DNA of 64,000 nucleotides from Usnea hakonensis (taxonomy: Eukaryota > Ascomycota > Lecanoromycetes > Lecanorales > Parmeliaceae), in contig BLJB01000089.1 of assembly GCA_013423325.1 (NCBI GenBank), forward strand, positions 187,788 through 251,787, written 5' to 3'. Of the stretch, positions 11,097-23,616 are shown piece after piece. Below the pieces are notes generated by a model. The model was not told the DNA's origin. It did no database searches and saw only the letters and a program-made list of their open reading frames with translations. The first letter of the stretch is position 1. Each line of letters begins with the position of its first letter. Position numbers and translations under genes: made by a program.

Positions 11097-13969
11097 CTAT
11101 TGCGGTTCTGCATTATGTCCGTACCTCTCGCGGTTTTCCTGGTTCTCTCCCATATACCCACGATCTACTCTTAATGTAGGATGCATCATCGGAGTTTGGG
11201 ACATTGGAGGCTGCGAATTAGGTCTTGGCGAAAGTATAGCAGATGTCGGACTCAGTATGTCGCCGGCTTGAATGTCATTGTGGAAACTCATGTCCGCAGG
11301 TCCCTCACGATCTTCTCTTGCTCTAGAACGCATTGCTACAGGTTGAGAGACTGAAGGTTGCATAGCAGATACCGATGGAAACGGTCCAGGTGTACGCTTC
11401 GTTATTTGGCCGTCTTGAAGGCTATCATCAAAATCTTTGCCCGTAGGCTCGCCGCGATCTGTTCGTGACCAAAGACTCGATGCTGTGGGTTTAGGGATTG
11501 CAGATTGCGACGCATATCCCAATGGGACCATCGTAGATGGGTACTCCAGCATCTGGCCGGCTTGAGATCTTGTGTCGGCAGGATCGATACTGAGGAATTT
11601 CCAGACATCAATATCCGGCCACCGCACTCCTGTCGCCACCGTAGGTATGAATGGCGAACTTATCGATGGCTGACTATCAGAGTAGGACGCTCTAGGTTCC
11701 TCAACGATGATTTCACTTCGCTCTTGGGATGTGTTGCCGCCAGTGGGTAGGAAAGCCTGTTCGACGGAAGCCTGTGGAATTGTTTGGCTGCGACGTACGA
11801 TAGGCCCACCAAAAGATTGCTCCTGACTATATGGGGACGGGTACTCTTCATCCCAAGGAGCAAGGTGCTGCCACTGTTGCCGGGAGCTGGATACAAAACT
11901 GGGGTTGGAGGCTGCTTGATTGCTGGAAGGGTTCGGGCCATGTGACACTCTCATCCGCTTTACGGGATGGCGCACTTGTCGCTCATCGAGTTGTACCCGC
12001 TGAAAATCCTCATTGCCCTCGTCATCGTCCTTTCGCTTTGTCCCTTGCTGTACCAGATGGTCCGGCGGATTGTGCTCTATTTCGTTCTGGAGATTCTGTG
12101 CCTGGCTTGGATCTGGCACAGTATTCTCGCCTTGTGCAGGAGACATAAAGTCAAGCTCGGAGTCTTCAACCAGGGCTGGAATGGGGTCGATGCCTAGGAT
12201 ATCTGAAAGGTCCACGCCACTTCCAAGGAAAGGATCGGATGACCAGTCGATCTCTGCCATAGCTTCGCTGAACCTCGCAGACGTTTTGGCAAAGTCCCCT
12301 TCACTTGGAAGCTCTTGCGGTTCTTCACTCGGAAACCCTGGCCGTTCTTCATGCGATGATGGCGTGGCGGGACCTTGAAATGAGAATGTCTGTGGATCGG
12401 AAAGTAAGCTCTTTCTCGGGTCAAAAGGTGAAGGTGGTGGCGGCATGGCGGCAGAATATGTAAATGCTCGTGGACCAGGGTATACGTTTTCTTGGAGGCT
12501 GAGAGACGAACGAGGTGGTGGCATGGCAGCTGCATCACGCCTTTGGGCTTCTACGGAAGCTTGAGTGCCATTATGACCCTACAACCAACTTAGCAAACAT
12601 CGTCGCAAATCTCGAATGGGATGCTGAAATACCGATGCAGCTGAAACTCTGGTGAAACTCGCGGCTAGAGAATCCAAATTTGTCAAGGCCATAGGAAACG
12701 GTGCGGTAGCGACATTCGAGCTACTGGCTTGTAAAGGTTGCTGTAATTGGCGTTTCCAATGACGATGTGGTGTTTGCGGGGGTCGAGCTTGAGCTTGTGG
12801 TACTTGAGAAGCTTGGAAGTGCGGCGGAACTTGTGCGCGGTGCATCGGCGGTGAGCTCGAATCATTGTCTGGGTCCTCACTGCGAGTCTCTTTACGTCGC
12901 CTCTTGGGCATCTTCAAATCTGGCAGAGGAATTCGATTCCCCGGTATCTCTCCCAATGTCGGATTAATGAGGCCCGGTGTGCTCCCGCTGAAAACATCTC
13001 CTAGTCAGCGACAAATCTTTAAAGGGGGAAAGGCTGTAATAAAGATTCGAGACTGATCTTGGGACTGAAAAGGCGCCTCTTCCCCGGAGCGTTTCTCGTG
13101 GCCAAGGGCCAGATAGAAATAGGCATATCTAAAATATACGTACCGCGTTGTATTCGCGTTCTTCTGGGCAGCCGTCAGTGCGTCGAGCATCGATATCTCC
13201 GCAGCATAGCGAGTCTCACTCTTCACCTTCGTATGCCAGAGCATCATCTTCCAGGCAGGGCGATATTTGCGCGCTGGGTAACCGAAGTACGTGCCGACGT
13301 ACTGCTTATCAGTCATTCTCTGCCTCTCTGCCGACCATTCTTGCCTCATAAGGATGTCCCTGAATTTTATACGAGGATCCATCCGGCGTACAAACTCAAT
13401 GTACCACCAAGCTTCCTCGGTAGAAATCTACTGATATCAGCAAACCATGAATTTATCAGCTTAACTTATGAAGCTTGCCTTGTCGGGGAGGATCTTGAAA
13501 TCGAGCAGCACTTGACGCTGAGTACCTGGTCGTGTCCATTGTTCGTACATCGGAGTACCGTCTTGATGCTTCTTGGGTTCTGGACTCCACGATTCACGAA
13601 ATCGCTTCCACTCAGCACAAGGCTGGAGAGTATACATAATCTAAAACAGAGTCAGAGTCGAGCTGATGATGGGGAGGGATTGAAAGAACTCGCATCAGGC
13701 AGGTTTTCTGCCGACAGAAAAGCTTGCCTACACTGTCGTAAGCAATAGTACAGCTCTATCGAAGCATGGACTTTTACCCAGGATGGAAGCTTGTCACATC
13801 TGTGCCGGTACCATTACGAGGTACAGCTATAGACGAGCTCTTAGCATCGATAGGTACAAACAGGGAGGCTTCTTTGATTACCGTACGATGTGACCCCGGG
13901 GATAGGAGTCCAATCAGTGTAAGCGAGAAAGTCAGGGCGTTGGTCCCACTGAAGTACTCGGTTTGCCAT
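11097..13969 (-). CDS. Unrecognised protein (817 aa), paralogue A of a local pair
   Basis: Rebuilt as seven exons: 13969-13882, 13826-13778, 13727-13694, 13640-13479, 13427-13144, 12987-12633 and 12578-11097. All junctions keep frame and the total is 818 codons. The model is supported by alignment to the gene at 20818-18288: shared RPD(F/Y) and DVTSF near the N terminus, then GQA...IMY, the block around residues 112-130 (EEAWW...RRMDPRI) and TPGLINP with IPGN around residue 208. The last ~550 residues are Pro/Ser/Gln-rich and probably disordered, with basic KRMR and PKRRRK patches. Two introns (13693-13641 and 13478-13428) appear to use GC donors. No known family or function is recognised; a nuclear role is only inferred from the basic patches. 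Confidence 0.7.
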
Positions 13970-15303
13970 GTCGATGGTGAAAGATTATTGTTTGATGAAA
14001 GTAAGTCTGGTTAAGAGTTCAAAGGCAAGCTTCTGGTCGGATGTGCAAAAGATGTCGTTGAAGTTTGAGAAGCAGAGAGTTGTGAAGCTTGCGAGAACAG
14101 GTCTAACTTCACAGTGCTGTCACAAAACAGCTCAGAACGAAGGTGTCAACCGAACTAGCTTTAGTGAGTATTGGGTTCACGCTCAGCAGCACAGCAGGCC
14201 AACCACGTTGCGCTCACGTTCGAGAACAACACACGTCGAAGCTCTTAAGCAAAGCCCAAGCTAGAATTATCGAGTTAGATGCATGAGGGCTTGAGTTTAG
14301 GAAGGTGCAATCCAAGGGACATGATCGTGGTGGAAAGGTGAGGTGAGCTGGGTCTAGAAATATCTCAAATGGTCGAGAGTGATGTAAAAATTGGGTTTAA
14401 CCCGAATTCACAGTCGCTGTTCTGATATTTTCAGCGAGGCTCGACTGCAGATAGTGAATGAACCCATAGAGATCGCAGTCTCATTGTAGTTGGTAGCTTC
14501 AACGACGGTGAAGACGAGTATGGATATGGCGTTCCGGAGATCTAGCTCTGAAAAGGAATCAGGAAGGAAGACTATGTTTTAGAATACGTAGTCACATAAA
14601 TCGGCTGCAGGACAGTGCTTTGCTTCTGGCAGTGGGGAAATCAATCAACCGAAGAGGTAAATGGGCGCAGACAATAGTCTTTGTGCCGTTAGTATCACCT
14701 GAAGAACGAGTGTGTCATGAGCCGATGGTACAGAGTGCTTAATCTACTCGTAAAAAACTTCCTATCTGTGGTATACTAGCTCTTCTCTCTCAAGATGACG
14801 CCATTTCCGACGTCGTTGAGCTTGAGGATGAAGGTGGCGTCCCTAGACTTGTCTAATCGTATAGACGGCGAGAAGACTATTCTTCCAGTGGAAGTACAGC
14901 TTCTCTTTGATTATTGTTGTAGTACTATTGGCGCATTGTCAGACATCTTTTCTTGCTGTATAGTACCAATACCTATAGCTTAGCTATCGTCCACTTGATG
15001 AAGCCCGGTCTCACCCACGTAAGAACGCTCACTCCGGATCGGGCCTGTTTGTACAGTTGTTGTCCAATGTTTTGACTTTCCCTTTGAATCGCGGTCCTAG
15101 GAATAGCTGTCATTATTCTTGCATACGTCGAACTGAATCGTGGAGGTCGGTGTACTTGGATTGACCTTGAATTCGTTGTGACGTGGGTCTCTCTCGAGTT
15201 AGGTGTCTTTCTCGACACTTCAGATTCGAAACTTCAAGGCGCGGTACCTGCGGCTATCTGAGCTGGCCATGGTGTTGACGTTTTCCATTTCGCCCGTGTT
15301 CTC
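13970..15303. other. Intergenic, nothing recognised
   Basis: Upstream of paralogue A. Contains short frames without features. No repeat or RNA gene seen. Confidence 0.4.
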
Positions 15304-15480
15304 ATGTGGGTAGAGGTGGTCGAGGTGGTCTAGCTGGTCTAGCTGCTCGAGGTGGTCGATGTGGTAGAGGTGGTCTAGGTGACCGAGGTGGTAGAGGAGG
15401 CTGAGGTGGTCGAGGTGGTAGAGGTGGTCTAGATGGTAGAGGAGGCTGAGGTGGTAGAGGTGGTCGAAGTGGTAGGGTGA
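15304..15480. repeat. 9-bp minisatellite (ggtggtNga)
   Basis: About 18 imperfect copies of ggtggt(c/a)(g/a)a and variants. Read on the minus strand it would give a Pro/Leu/Arg-rich tract in a 77-codon ATG-started frame (15535-15302). It lies directly downstream of the stop of the minus-strand exon ending at 15499, so it is more likely 3' UTR or an alternative 3' exon than a separate gene. Confidence 0.7.
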
Positions 15481-15498
15481 CTGATACGGTTGGAATTG

Positions 15499-16165
15499 TT
15501 AGTGTTGGTTGAATTGGCTGGGCCAGTACCCCCATCTTCCATCATCGTTGCCACAAACCCTCTCCATCTGGCTCGTCGCACAAAGGTCGGCAAGCTTTGT
15601 GGGATCATTCATCACAATCCTGGCATACCCAGCCATACCTTGAGAAGACGCAATGACGGTATCAAAGTTCCGCCTCAACGCTTCTTCGTTTCGTTTCGTT
15701 GTCAGACCTGCACTAGAACAGGCGGCAGCATCTCGTATTGGGATTGCATGAGACAATCTTCCTGGATTCGGCTGGACAGCGGATTCTACAGGACGACGAC
15801 CTTGCTCTTGAATTTTCTTGGCTATGGACTCTTCCACAAACAAGCCTTCGTACTTCCACTCTGGCAGATCCATCTTCAGATTGTCCTCCGCGGAAGTATC
15901 TGGCAACTCATCATCCTCTTCGGTTTGCAAGCTGTACACCCGTTTCTGCTCCCCATTCTCCGAATGCTCGCTGCTCTTGGAAACCGTCTCAACGGACAGC
16001 TCGACTTGACCGTTGCCTGATTCCTTCGCATAGACAGATTTTCCCTCAAGGTAGAGGTTCGGGTTCTGGGTAGAAGTGTTCTACGTTAGTCATTACGCGA
16101 CTGACAGTCTCACGCTTGTGTTTACCTGTACTTTGTCACTCGATTAAACAAAGTCAGACATCTTG
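15499..16165 (-). CDS. Unrecognised protein, probably two exons
   Basis: The main exon runs from about 16077 to 15499. It reads NTSTQNPNLYLEGKSV at its start, then an acidic segment (TEEDDELPDTSAED), a YEGLFVEE block and a Cys-containing C terminus. A CTAACGTAG acceptor sits just before it. A short ATG exon, MSDF (starting near 16162), may be exon 1, with a weak GTTTAA donor. The product would be about 195 aa. No signal peptide or membrane segment is seen and no family is recognised. Confidence 0.4.
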
Positions 16166-18287
16166 ATAGCGGCAGGAGAGCTGTTCGTGTTGCGCAAGGT
16201 TGTGTAGGGGGCGTTGGCGTGGAGCACCGCTTGCTAGAATTTGGGTCCAGGCAGTGAATCAGGAGGCAGTCTATCCGTTCCCAACATACATGGGCGTATG
16301 TATATATGTATGTATGAGTAAAATCAGTATATATTTATAAAAGAAGCTTGAAACTAGACGTAGTTGCACTTCAAGAAGTCAGCATCATAGCCTCTGTGGT
16401 AAGAGAGGGCCACGAGAGACACAGATTAAACGTACCAGATAGCCAGGAACTCTGACATCGAGGAAAGCAGGCTCATGATGCTTTATCATTGTGTCCGACA
16501 GATGAGTCATTGACGATAGTCTGCGTGTTGGTTTGATTGAGGAGTAGTTGGATCGAATAACATTACTGACCATGGAAGTGTTATAAGCCAGCAGTAAGAG
16601 TTAAGGTAGTCACACGCATCTCGGTGAGGTTCCGTTGTGTTAGGTCGAAGGAAGCTTGAATTCTGCGTAAACAGTATGAGCTTGCCACTAGATGATGTGA
16701 TAATGGAAGTATGCCGCATACTCTCGGATTATTGCCAACACACCTCAAAAGCTGATGACGGATGTTGAGAGCTATGGCGAAGTGCTATATCCATACACCA
16801 TCTCCCTTGTCGCTATTCACTTATTCGTGACAAGATGGTCGAAGATGTGAATATATCAGCTCATATGCTCGTTGCACATGTAGAATTGAGTTTGGCCTAC
16901 GCTTGCAACGGAATGTTTGGAACATCTGTACATGTTGGAGATCAGGGAGGAAGGAGGAAGGAGGAAGGAAGAACGATGCGGTCCCTTGTACTGTCTCAGA
17001 ACTGTCCATGTCAGCCGACTCTAGTCTCAGACTTAGCTTGGACTTGCTCTCACGTAAGGGCCATTTTTTTTCGTGCCAAGCTAGGTGCAGTTCTTTAGAG
17101 CTTGAGCTATCAATACGAAGGCGTCTGACAAGCTTGCTCGACTACCTTGACGAAAGACCCTCGCCTGAATAGCAGGACTGCACTAGACCTCGAAATTTGT
17201 GGTAACAATAGCCTGATGGGGGACATGGACAGCTCTGTGCAGAACCTGTAACAAGGAGCTGTCAGCTCAAGCATTCGCACTCATTAGCCCAAGACAGACA
17301 CTTCTGTACCCAGTTAAAACCTCAGACAAAGCTCCAGTCAGGCTTCCCGGGCGAGACTGTACCAAAGACTCTCGTGAAATCTAGCACAAGCATCCTCGAG
17401 GTACCACACGTATCAGCCACCGTCAAGGCAAGTAAAAATCGTGTAGGGTAGTAGAGCGAGCTCGCAATGCCCGTCGTGTAACCCTGGACGCTTTTGTGTA
17501 CGCGTAGCGAAGTCTGCTGCCATTTCTAAATGCAGTTGAGTGAAAATAATAGAAGTCTGAGATCCCTGGCCTAAAGCTTTGGAAAAAGAGGTTCAACAGT
17601 GATGTTTTTTCTCGGTCGGAGATTACTGCAAGGCAGCATTTGGCCCGAGAGGAAGCCCGAGGGGGCGGGGGAGGGGTTTAACCTGAGCCCCGCACGGGCC
17701 ATTATTCTTAGGTGCAGTATCCCGGGTAGAGATGGACGCGGCGAAGGCAGTCTCAGGATCTTAATTTTGGCTACGCTCATGTTTGTTGTACGTGAGTCCT
17801 TCAAAAGCGGTCCACTTGTTGTGAAAACCGTGGGCGGCTGGTAGAGATAAAAGAGATGATTGCATCTTTTGTATGCAGGATTTACGAAGATGTTGTGGAA
17901 CGCACAGGCAACGGGACTACGAAACATGCACTGGAGAAAAATATCCAGAGGTCGACAACGCGCTTTGTCCGAGCTGGAAGGCGGGCGATGATAGTCAGGA
18001 CATAGCCGGAGCAAGTCTTTAGGAATCTTTATGTGGTAAGATGGTGCATTTGATTTAAGTGATCTAATGAATGAGTCTCTATAGAAGACAAGAAAGTCTG
18101 AACAATCAATACAGTGCATCCTCTCGATCGATTTTGCCTGTTGATACGACAAAGAGCCCGTCAAGAGCAGCCTTTAGCCACGAAAAGAACTAGCATCAAG
18201 ACCGCTCAGCAGCCCGAACCTCCTCACGAAATTCAATACGCGCCAAACACCCGCAATGAAGAAAAGAAAGAAAGAAATAGGACCCCC
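16166..18287. other. Gene-poor stretch, nothing firmly recognised
   Basis: A 197-codon minus-strand frame at 18164-17571 lacks any recognisable feature and lies downstream of paralogue B, so it is left out as a gene. No repeats beyond short AT-rich runs near 16300. Confidence 0.4.
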
Positions 18288-20818
18288 TCACTCCTCATCC
18301 GAAGACCCCTGAATCTCCCTCCTCTCCCTCTCATGCTCCCTCTCCAGAAACCCCCTCGTCCAACCATCATCCCCCCCTCCCAGAATCCCTCGAATAGCAT
18401 TAGCATGGCGCCCCATTTCGTCAACCGACCACTGCTCGCGACGCCGCTGCTCTTCATCCAGGGCGTTATTATGGCGCCTTATTTCCGCCTCTAGCCGATT
18501 TGGGGGAAGAAGGCTGGATCTCGGATGAGCGCGATGGGTGGGAAGGGCGTGGGCGTGGGCGGAGGTTCGGTCCGTCTGTCTGGAAGTATTAGTATCACCG
18601 GCGTGATGGGTCCCGCGGGTTGGAAAGGTTAGACCTACTGGCTGGGCATTGCTAGCCGGGTCAAGATTGGGGGCTTGAGGATTGGTGCGTGGCCGAGCAT
18701 TGCCAGCTGGGTTAGGATTTGGGGCTGGAGGATTGGGATATGGCGGTCTGGATGCACGTTGTCCCGGAGTGAAGCCAATCCGGGAGTTTGATGATGGTTC
18801 TGGATATGTAGTGAAAGATACTGCTCCTGTTGCATCTGTAAAGTGGTGGTGCGCCCCATCGGGACCAATAGTATACACACTCTGGGCAGGACGACCTGGT
18901 TGGGCGACAGGAAGTCCCAGAGCAGCGGCGTTGGAAGAATCGGTCACTATTGCGCGACCAGAAGTATCCTCGATGACGCGCAGGTGGGGAGGCTGTGCAA
19001 CTGGAGAGTCTCTATTAGACGGAGCTCTTCGACGGGATTGTTCACCTCTCTCTGGATTGAATCCTCGTCTATTGTGACGGTGTCCAGAGAATGGTAGACC
19101 GGTGATTGCACTGCGATTTTGGTTTTGACGGGGTAAAGGAGCAGGTAGATTGGTGGGTTGGCTACGTGGTGCTGGGACTTGAGGATTAGCCCCCGTGCTT
19201 TGGGGTACCATAGACTCATCTTCCATCTCTCCCAAAAGTTCCGAATCGGAGACCATGGTTGGGCCCGAGGGAGCTCGACCTGGAGAACTCGAGCTGCGGC
19301 TGATATGTTGAGAGGACGAAGATCGATGGCGGCGTCTAGGGGGGCGTGCTGATTGTTGAGCTTGGCGGCGCCGTCTACTTGCTTGAAATGCTGCTTCAAA
19401 CCCAGGATCACCTTCTTGATATATCCGTGGGATTGAAGAATTCACCACATCACTTTCGTCTGCGTCATTTTCGAGCTCGGCTTCACTGGGGCTACGACGC
19501 CGCTGATGTATAACGGATCGCTTCACCTTCTTTGTTTTCCCAAAGGATTTCGGTTTCACCTTTCGCTTGCCGGTATTGTCTTTCCCTTTCCCCGCGGGGG
19601 TTTTCTGGGTTGGGGCACTTTGAGCACGGGCCTTGACAAGCCTCGGAGGGGTATCCTCGGTAATGTCAGCAAGATCGATTGAAGTTTTGACAAATGAATG
19701 CATACGTCTGAACCATTGCTTTCATCATTCAAGCTCATATAATCCTCGCTCTCGCTGCTGGACACCTGGGTCTTACGGCGGCGTTTGTTGCGTGCCTGCT
19801 TCTCGTGTCCATGATTGCCACGTCCTTGATTGTCACGGGGTTGGAGGGCTTGTGCTCGGCTGGATGTTGTGGTAAGTAGTGGATACGCCGGTGCTGGGTT
19901 TGGCAATGCTGGTGCTGCTCGGCCCAACACACGTAATCTTCCCTGGTTAATTCTCCGGACAGGGTGAGGAATGAGGTTTCCGGGGACGTTCCCCAGTAAA
20001 GGATTGATCATACCCGGAGTAATTCCCCGAGTGCTATTAGGAGGAAGAGGCGTTTGAGCTGCGGCAACTCTCCTCAAAACGAATGATCTTACTGCATTAG
20101 TTCTTACGCCACCGTTAGCGTTGGTGGAATGCCACGCCAGCATGTAGTAGAGTCGATGTTCGTGACGATTTATCAAATTATTAGTGCTGTTCTGTAAGTG
20201 TCTCTCGATTTCCACGGTGCGGTTTGGCAGCTCGATGCGCATGAGGATATCTTCCCAGTGTATTCGCGGATCCATTCGCCGCCACAAGTCTATCCACCAC
20301 AGCTCCTCTTGGCTGCTGATCTATTGGGAGTGTTAACTTCAAAGACAACAATGGAAGATTAAGAACTCACGGTATCGGGTAATACGGGAAAGTCCAAGAG
20401 AGGCCGTGCCGGTTGACCCTGGCGTGGCTGACGTTCATACATTGGCTGACCTTGAGCGTCTAGCTTCTGCGGGGGTGGAGGAGTAGACCGAAAAGCGTGC
20501 CACTCGGGTGTAGGGTGCAAATAGTACATGATCTCTGGCCAGTCATTGATGGTGATATTTGCTTGACTACAAGAAAAGGTCAGCTACTGTGTCTCAAGAA
20601 TCAGTCTACAAACCTGCTCACCCGAAGACAAAGGACGTAACATCGGTAGCCGAAACTCCTGGACGAGGGGGATCTTGTAAATGGTCAGCAAGGACGTCTA
20701 TTTGCTTCGCTCTCCGAGACCTACTGTAAGCTGTGACAATTCCTGCTGGGTCGACGCGTTGGGTTAAAGCGACGTAGTCAGGCCGCAGGCTCCATAGAAC
20801 CCCAGGAAATTGTGCCAT
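18288..20818 (-). CDS. Unrecognised protein (791 aa), paralogue B of a local pair
   Basis: Four exons: 20818-20622, 20566-20371, 20320-19706 and 19655-18288 (792 codons, all junctions in frame). Donors are GTGAGC, GTGAGT and GTATGC. Shared blocks with the 13969-11097 gene, in the same order, are RPDY, TDVTSF, GQA...IMYYLHP, EELWW...RRMDPRI (residues ~132-150) and ITPGMINP with VPGN (~231-245). The C-terminal half is low complexity, with runs of basic residues (KRKVKPKSFGKTKK), Ser-rich RS-like patches and PNPN(P/T)A repeats; it is probably disordered. The introns around GQA and before ISSQEE sit at the same sites as in paralogue A, which supports common ancestry. Function unknown. Confidence 0.7.
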
Positions 20819-22552
20819 TGCTCTTGATATGTGCTCTTGATATCTTGACCTTTGCTTTTAAGAGAGCAGAAGCTGCGCAGACAAGGACGCTGTATTCTTG
20901 TGGCTGGAACGAGATAGATGTTGTGTCTAGATTGTCACAAGCAGAGGTTTAAGAACCCACAAGTGCCCCGAAAGAAATTAAAGAAAGAGAGTGACACTGT
21001 GTTGAGAGCCAGTGTGAATGGGAGCATCTCATGTGAATAGAAGATGCACTGTGTTTAGGGGACGTGTTCCGCGAGGCAAGTGTACAAAGATGTGGTCTGC
21101 AGATAGTCAGCCTCCTCACTAAACACAGGTTCAATAGGCAGGTTCTACAACACTTGTATAGCTCTCATGAGTTTCACCTCTGAGACGATCTAGGCACTAG
21201 TCTTATGCAGGCTTTGTACTCTGCGGATCACACACACGCCCAGCAGCAATCTTCACATGCAATCTTAGCTTGAAACGTAATGAAGACAAAGGTTTTTGTC
21301 CTGTCATCGAACAAATATATATGACAAAGCTTTCTTCAAAGTATTCGACATACCTGGGGAGCATGTAGATCTGTGGGGAAGTTGCCCGACCATTCTGCAC
21401 ATCCAAGCTTGCCGCGAGTCGAAACAGCCCAGCATGTTCCTCGTTCATGAGTCAAACCAAAGTGATTATTTGATATATATCAAAGTCATTCGCCAACTAG
21501 CAGTGTGACGAAGCCATCCCGGAGGTCCAAGGATAACAATTTCGACGCAATTCACCTCGAAGAACACGACTAATGTGAATAGGACATCGAAATCCATATA
21601 TATTAATGGGGAGTTGCGATCGCTGAAGTGTGTCAGTCCATCATCCAGGGGTTGCAGATGTACTCCTTACGAGAGACTCGCGAAATCACCAGTCAATCTC
21701 ATTCTCATGCCCCATATCTTCGTTACAAGCTACAAGCATTCCGGGCTCCCATACTTATTGCTCGTTTTTGGTCGAGGTTACTTCGGTGGGACTCTGTGGG
21801 ATGATGATACTATGAGGTCTAAATATTTTTCGACGCATGGTGGTCAATGCGCGCTTGGCAGTGGCAAGGTCTTCGACTCTGCCATTCGCAATTACACTTG
21901 AAGAAGACGTGAATATATTTTTACTGATGCCATGGCGATAGGAATAGGCTGTCTGAGATAATGGGAAAGACAACCAAACACCCGCAGTAGGGGCAGGTTA
22001 AGAATTTGAGCCCATCGACCTATAAGTAAGAGACGTCTTCTGATGGTCGGCAAGCTACTCACTCTCTCAGATCACTCTCCCTCCTAGCTCGCGAGCTGAG
22101 GGATTATGTCCACAAATTCTCTCTCATACCTCCGACTTAGATCTCGGACACGGCAACAGACAAAAGAAAGGTCAATTATAGACACGTCAGGTTTTCTTTA
22201 TATGAGAGATGACATGGAGGTGAGAGATGATATGGAGATGAGAGATGATATGGAGATGAGAGATGACACGGCGGTGAGAGATGACATGGAGAGGTGACAG
22301 GGCAAGGAAAATGAGACGGATGGGTTCAGATCAAGGTATATATGTATAGAGTTCACAACTATATGCCCATAGGATGGCCCATATCGAAAGCTCGTGATGA
22401 CCAGCTGTATCGACTGAACCATGTTGGGCGATGTGTATGAAAGAAGGATGACTTTGTAAGAAAGTGTCCACTGAACACCCACCTATGCCAGCGCTAGTAG
22501 ACTTCACGTCGAAAGTCCAGTGAATGATTCTATTCATCACAAATATCACTAT
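20819..22552. other. Intergenic with a minisatellite
   Basis: Holds the 18-bp minisatellite at 22204-22293. Other frames up to 108 codons show no recognisable feature. Confidence 0.4.
22204..22293. repeat. 18-bp tandem repeat, five copies
   Basis: Five adjacent copies of gagagatga(c/t)a(t/c)gg(a/c)(g/a)gt-type units at 22204, 22222, 22240, 22258 and 22276. Units two and three are identical. The short plus-strand frame across it repeats MRDDME but has no other support as a gene. Confidence 0.85.
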
Positions 22553-23616
22553 CTAGTTCTTGACTGCCTGAACGATCGCACCCTGTGGCCCCTGATCCAG
22601 TGCATCCATTACAGTCATATCATCATCAGTCAAATTAAACTCAAATACATCGGCATTTGCACTAATTCGGCTGGGCGTATCACTCTTCGGTAGTGACACC
22701 CATCCTTTTTGTAGTGAATACCGGATCAGTACCTGGGCTGTAGTCTTTTCATACTTCTTTGACATATCAACCAGAGTCTGATCGTGCGCTTTGAGGTTGC
22801 GAACAAGAGGACAATAAGCTTCGATGATGATCTTTTGTTGATTACAATAGTCTACTATTGTTCGTTGTTGGCTCCATGGGTGAAGCTTGACCGATGTAGA
22901 TGTCAGCGGTTGGATTATTACCTGCGACAAAGGCAGGACAGAGAAGAGTACTACGCGAGTGAAGATGGAACGGACTACCGAGAAGTTTTACATGGACAGT
23001 CGTAGCGCTGACATTCCCTGGAAAGAAAAGGATAATGAGGCAGTCGACAACGGCTTTGAACTCAACGTCAGGACATGGGCTAGATAAGTGAACATACCTC
23101 AATCTGATTTACATGCGGTGGCCAGATCCGCGCATAGCTCTTCATCCCCTCAATGTGGCCAACCCCGAAATTACTGACTCCAATACTCCTCACTTTTCCC
23201 TCACTCTCAAGTCTCTCCAAGGCCTGATACATCTCTTTGATAGCGGCAGGCCCTCCACTTGGCGTATGGATGAGAAAGAGGTCGACATAACCATCCTTGC
23301 CGTCAATCTTGTGTACACTATCCAAGCACTTTTGATATGTCTTGTCCGGACTGCCACCGGCGCTCAAGATTTTGGTGGTCAGGAAGACTTCATTTCTTGG
23401 TATGCCTGACTGCCGGACGGCTTCACCCATTTCCGACTCATTGCGATAGAATTGCGCGGAGTCGATGTGACGGTATCCCGACCTGAGGGCTGTAGAGCAG
23501 GAGTTGACGCAGACGTTGGGAGGGGACTGATAGATGCCGAAACCAAGGCGGGGTATTTTGACAGAGGAATTGGGGAGAGGTAGTAGGTCTGTGAGGGCAA
23601 GCTTAGAGGAAGGCAT
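22553..23616 (-). CDS. Aldo-keto reductase
   Basis: NADPH-dependent carbonyl reductase of the aldo-keto reductase superfamily. Exons 23616-23098 and 22885-22553 give 283 aa; GTATGT donor, GCTGAC branch, AAG acceptor, 212-nt intron. Family hallmarks are visible: LGFGIYQ near residue 25, the catalytic tetrad D52, Y57, K82 and H117 (in HIDSAQFY, LTTK and LIH), GVSNFG near 146, HVNQIELHPW across the splice junction, and a cofactor-binding LPKSDTPSRI block near the C terminus. Length is slightly below the usual ~310. I chose the ATG at 23616 because upstream in-frame sequence has no ATG, though an upstream intron (acceptor CTTTTAG near 23721) could add residues. The physiological substrate cannot be told. 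Neighbours do not form an obvious pathway. Confidence 0.9.

Noticed and set aside
12579..12632. In-frame stop splitting paralogue A into two genes
   Set aside because: The stop lies in a 54-nt intron with a GTATTT donor, a TGCTAAG branch and a TTGTAG acceptor, phase 0 on both sides.
13059..13748. 229-codon plus-strand frame
   Set aside because: Antisense to exons of paralogue A, whose model is supported by alignment to paralogue B.
13861..13920. Apparent frameshift in paralogue A relative to B
   Set aside because: A 55-nt GT-AG intron (13881-13827, CTATAG acceptor) restores the frame, so the gene need not be broken.
15302..15535. 77-codon Pro-rich ORF as a gene
   Set aside because: Encoded almost entirely by a 9-bp minisatellite next to the stop of another exon.
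17571..18164. 197-codon minus-strand frame
   Set aside because: No motif, odd composition and no splice support; lies in the 3' flank of paralogue B.
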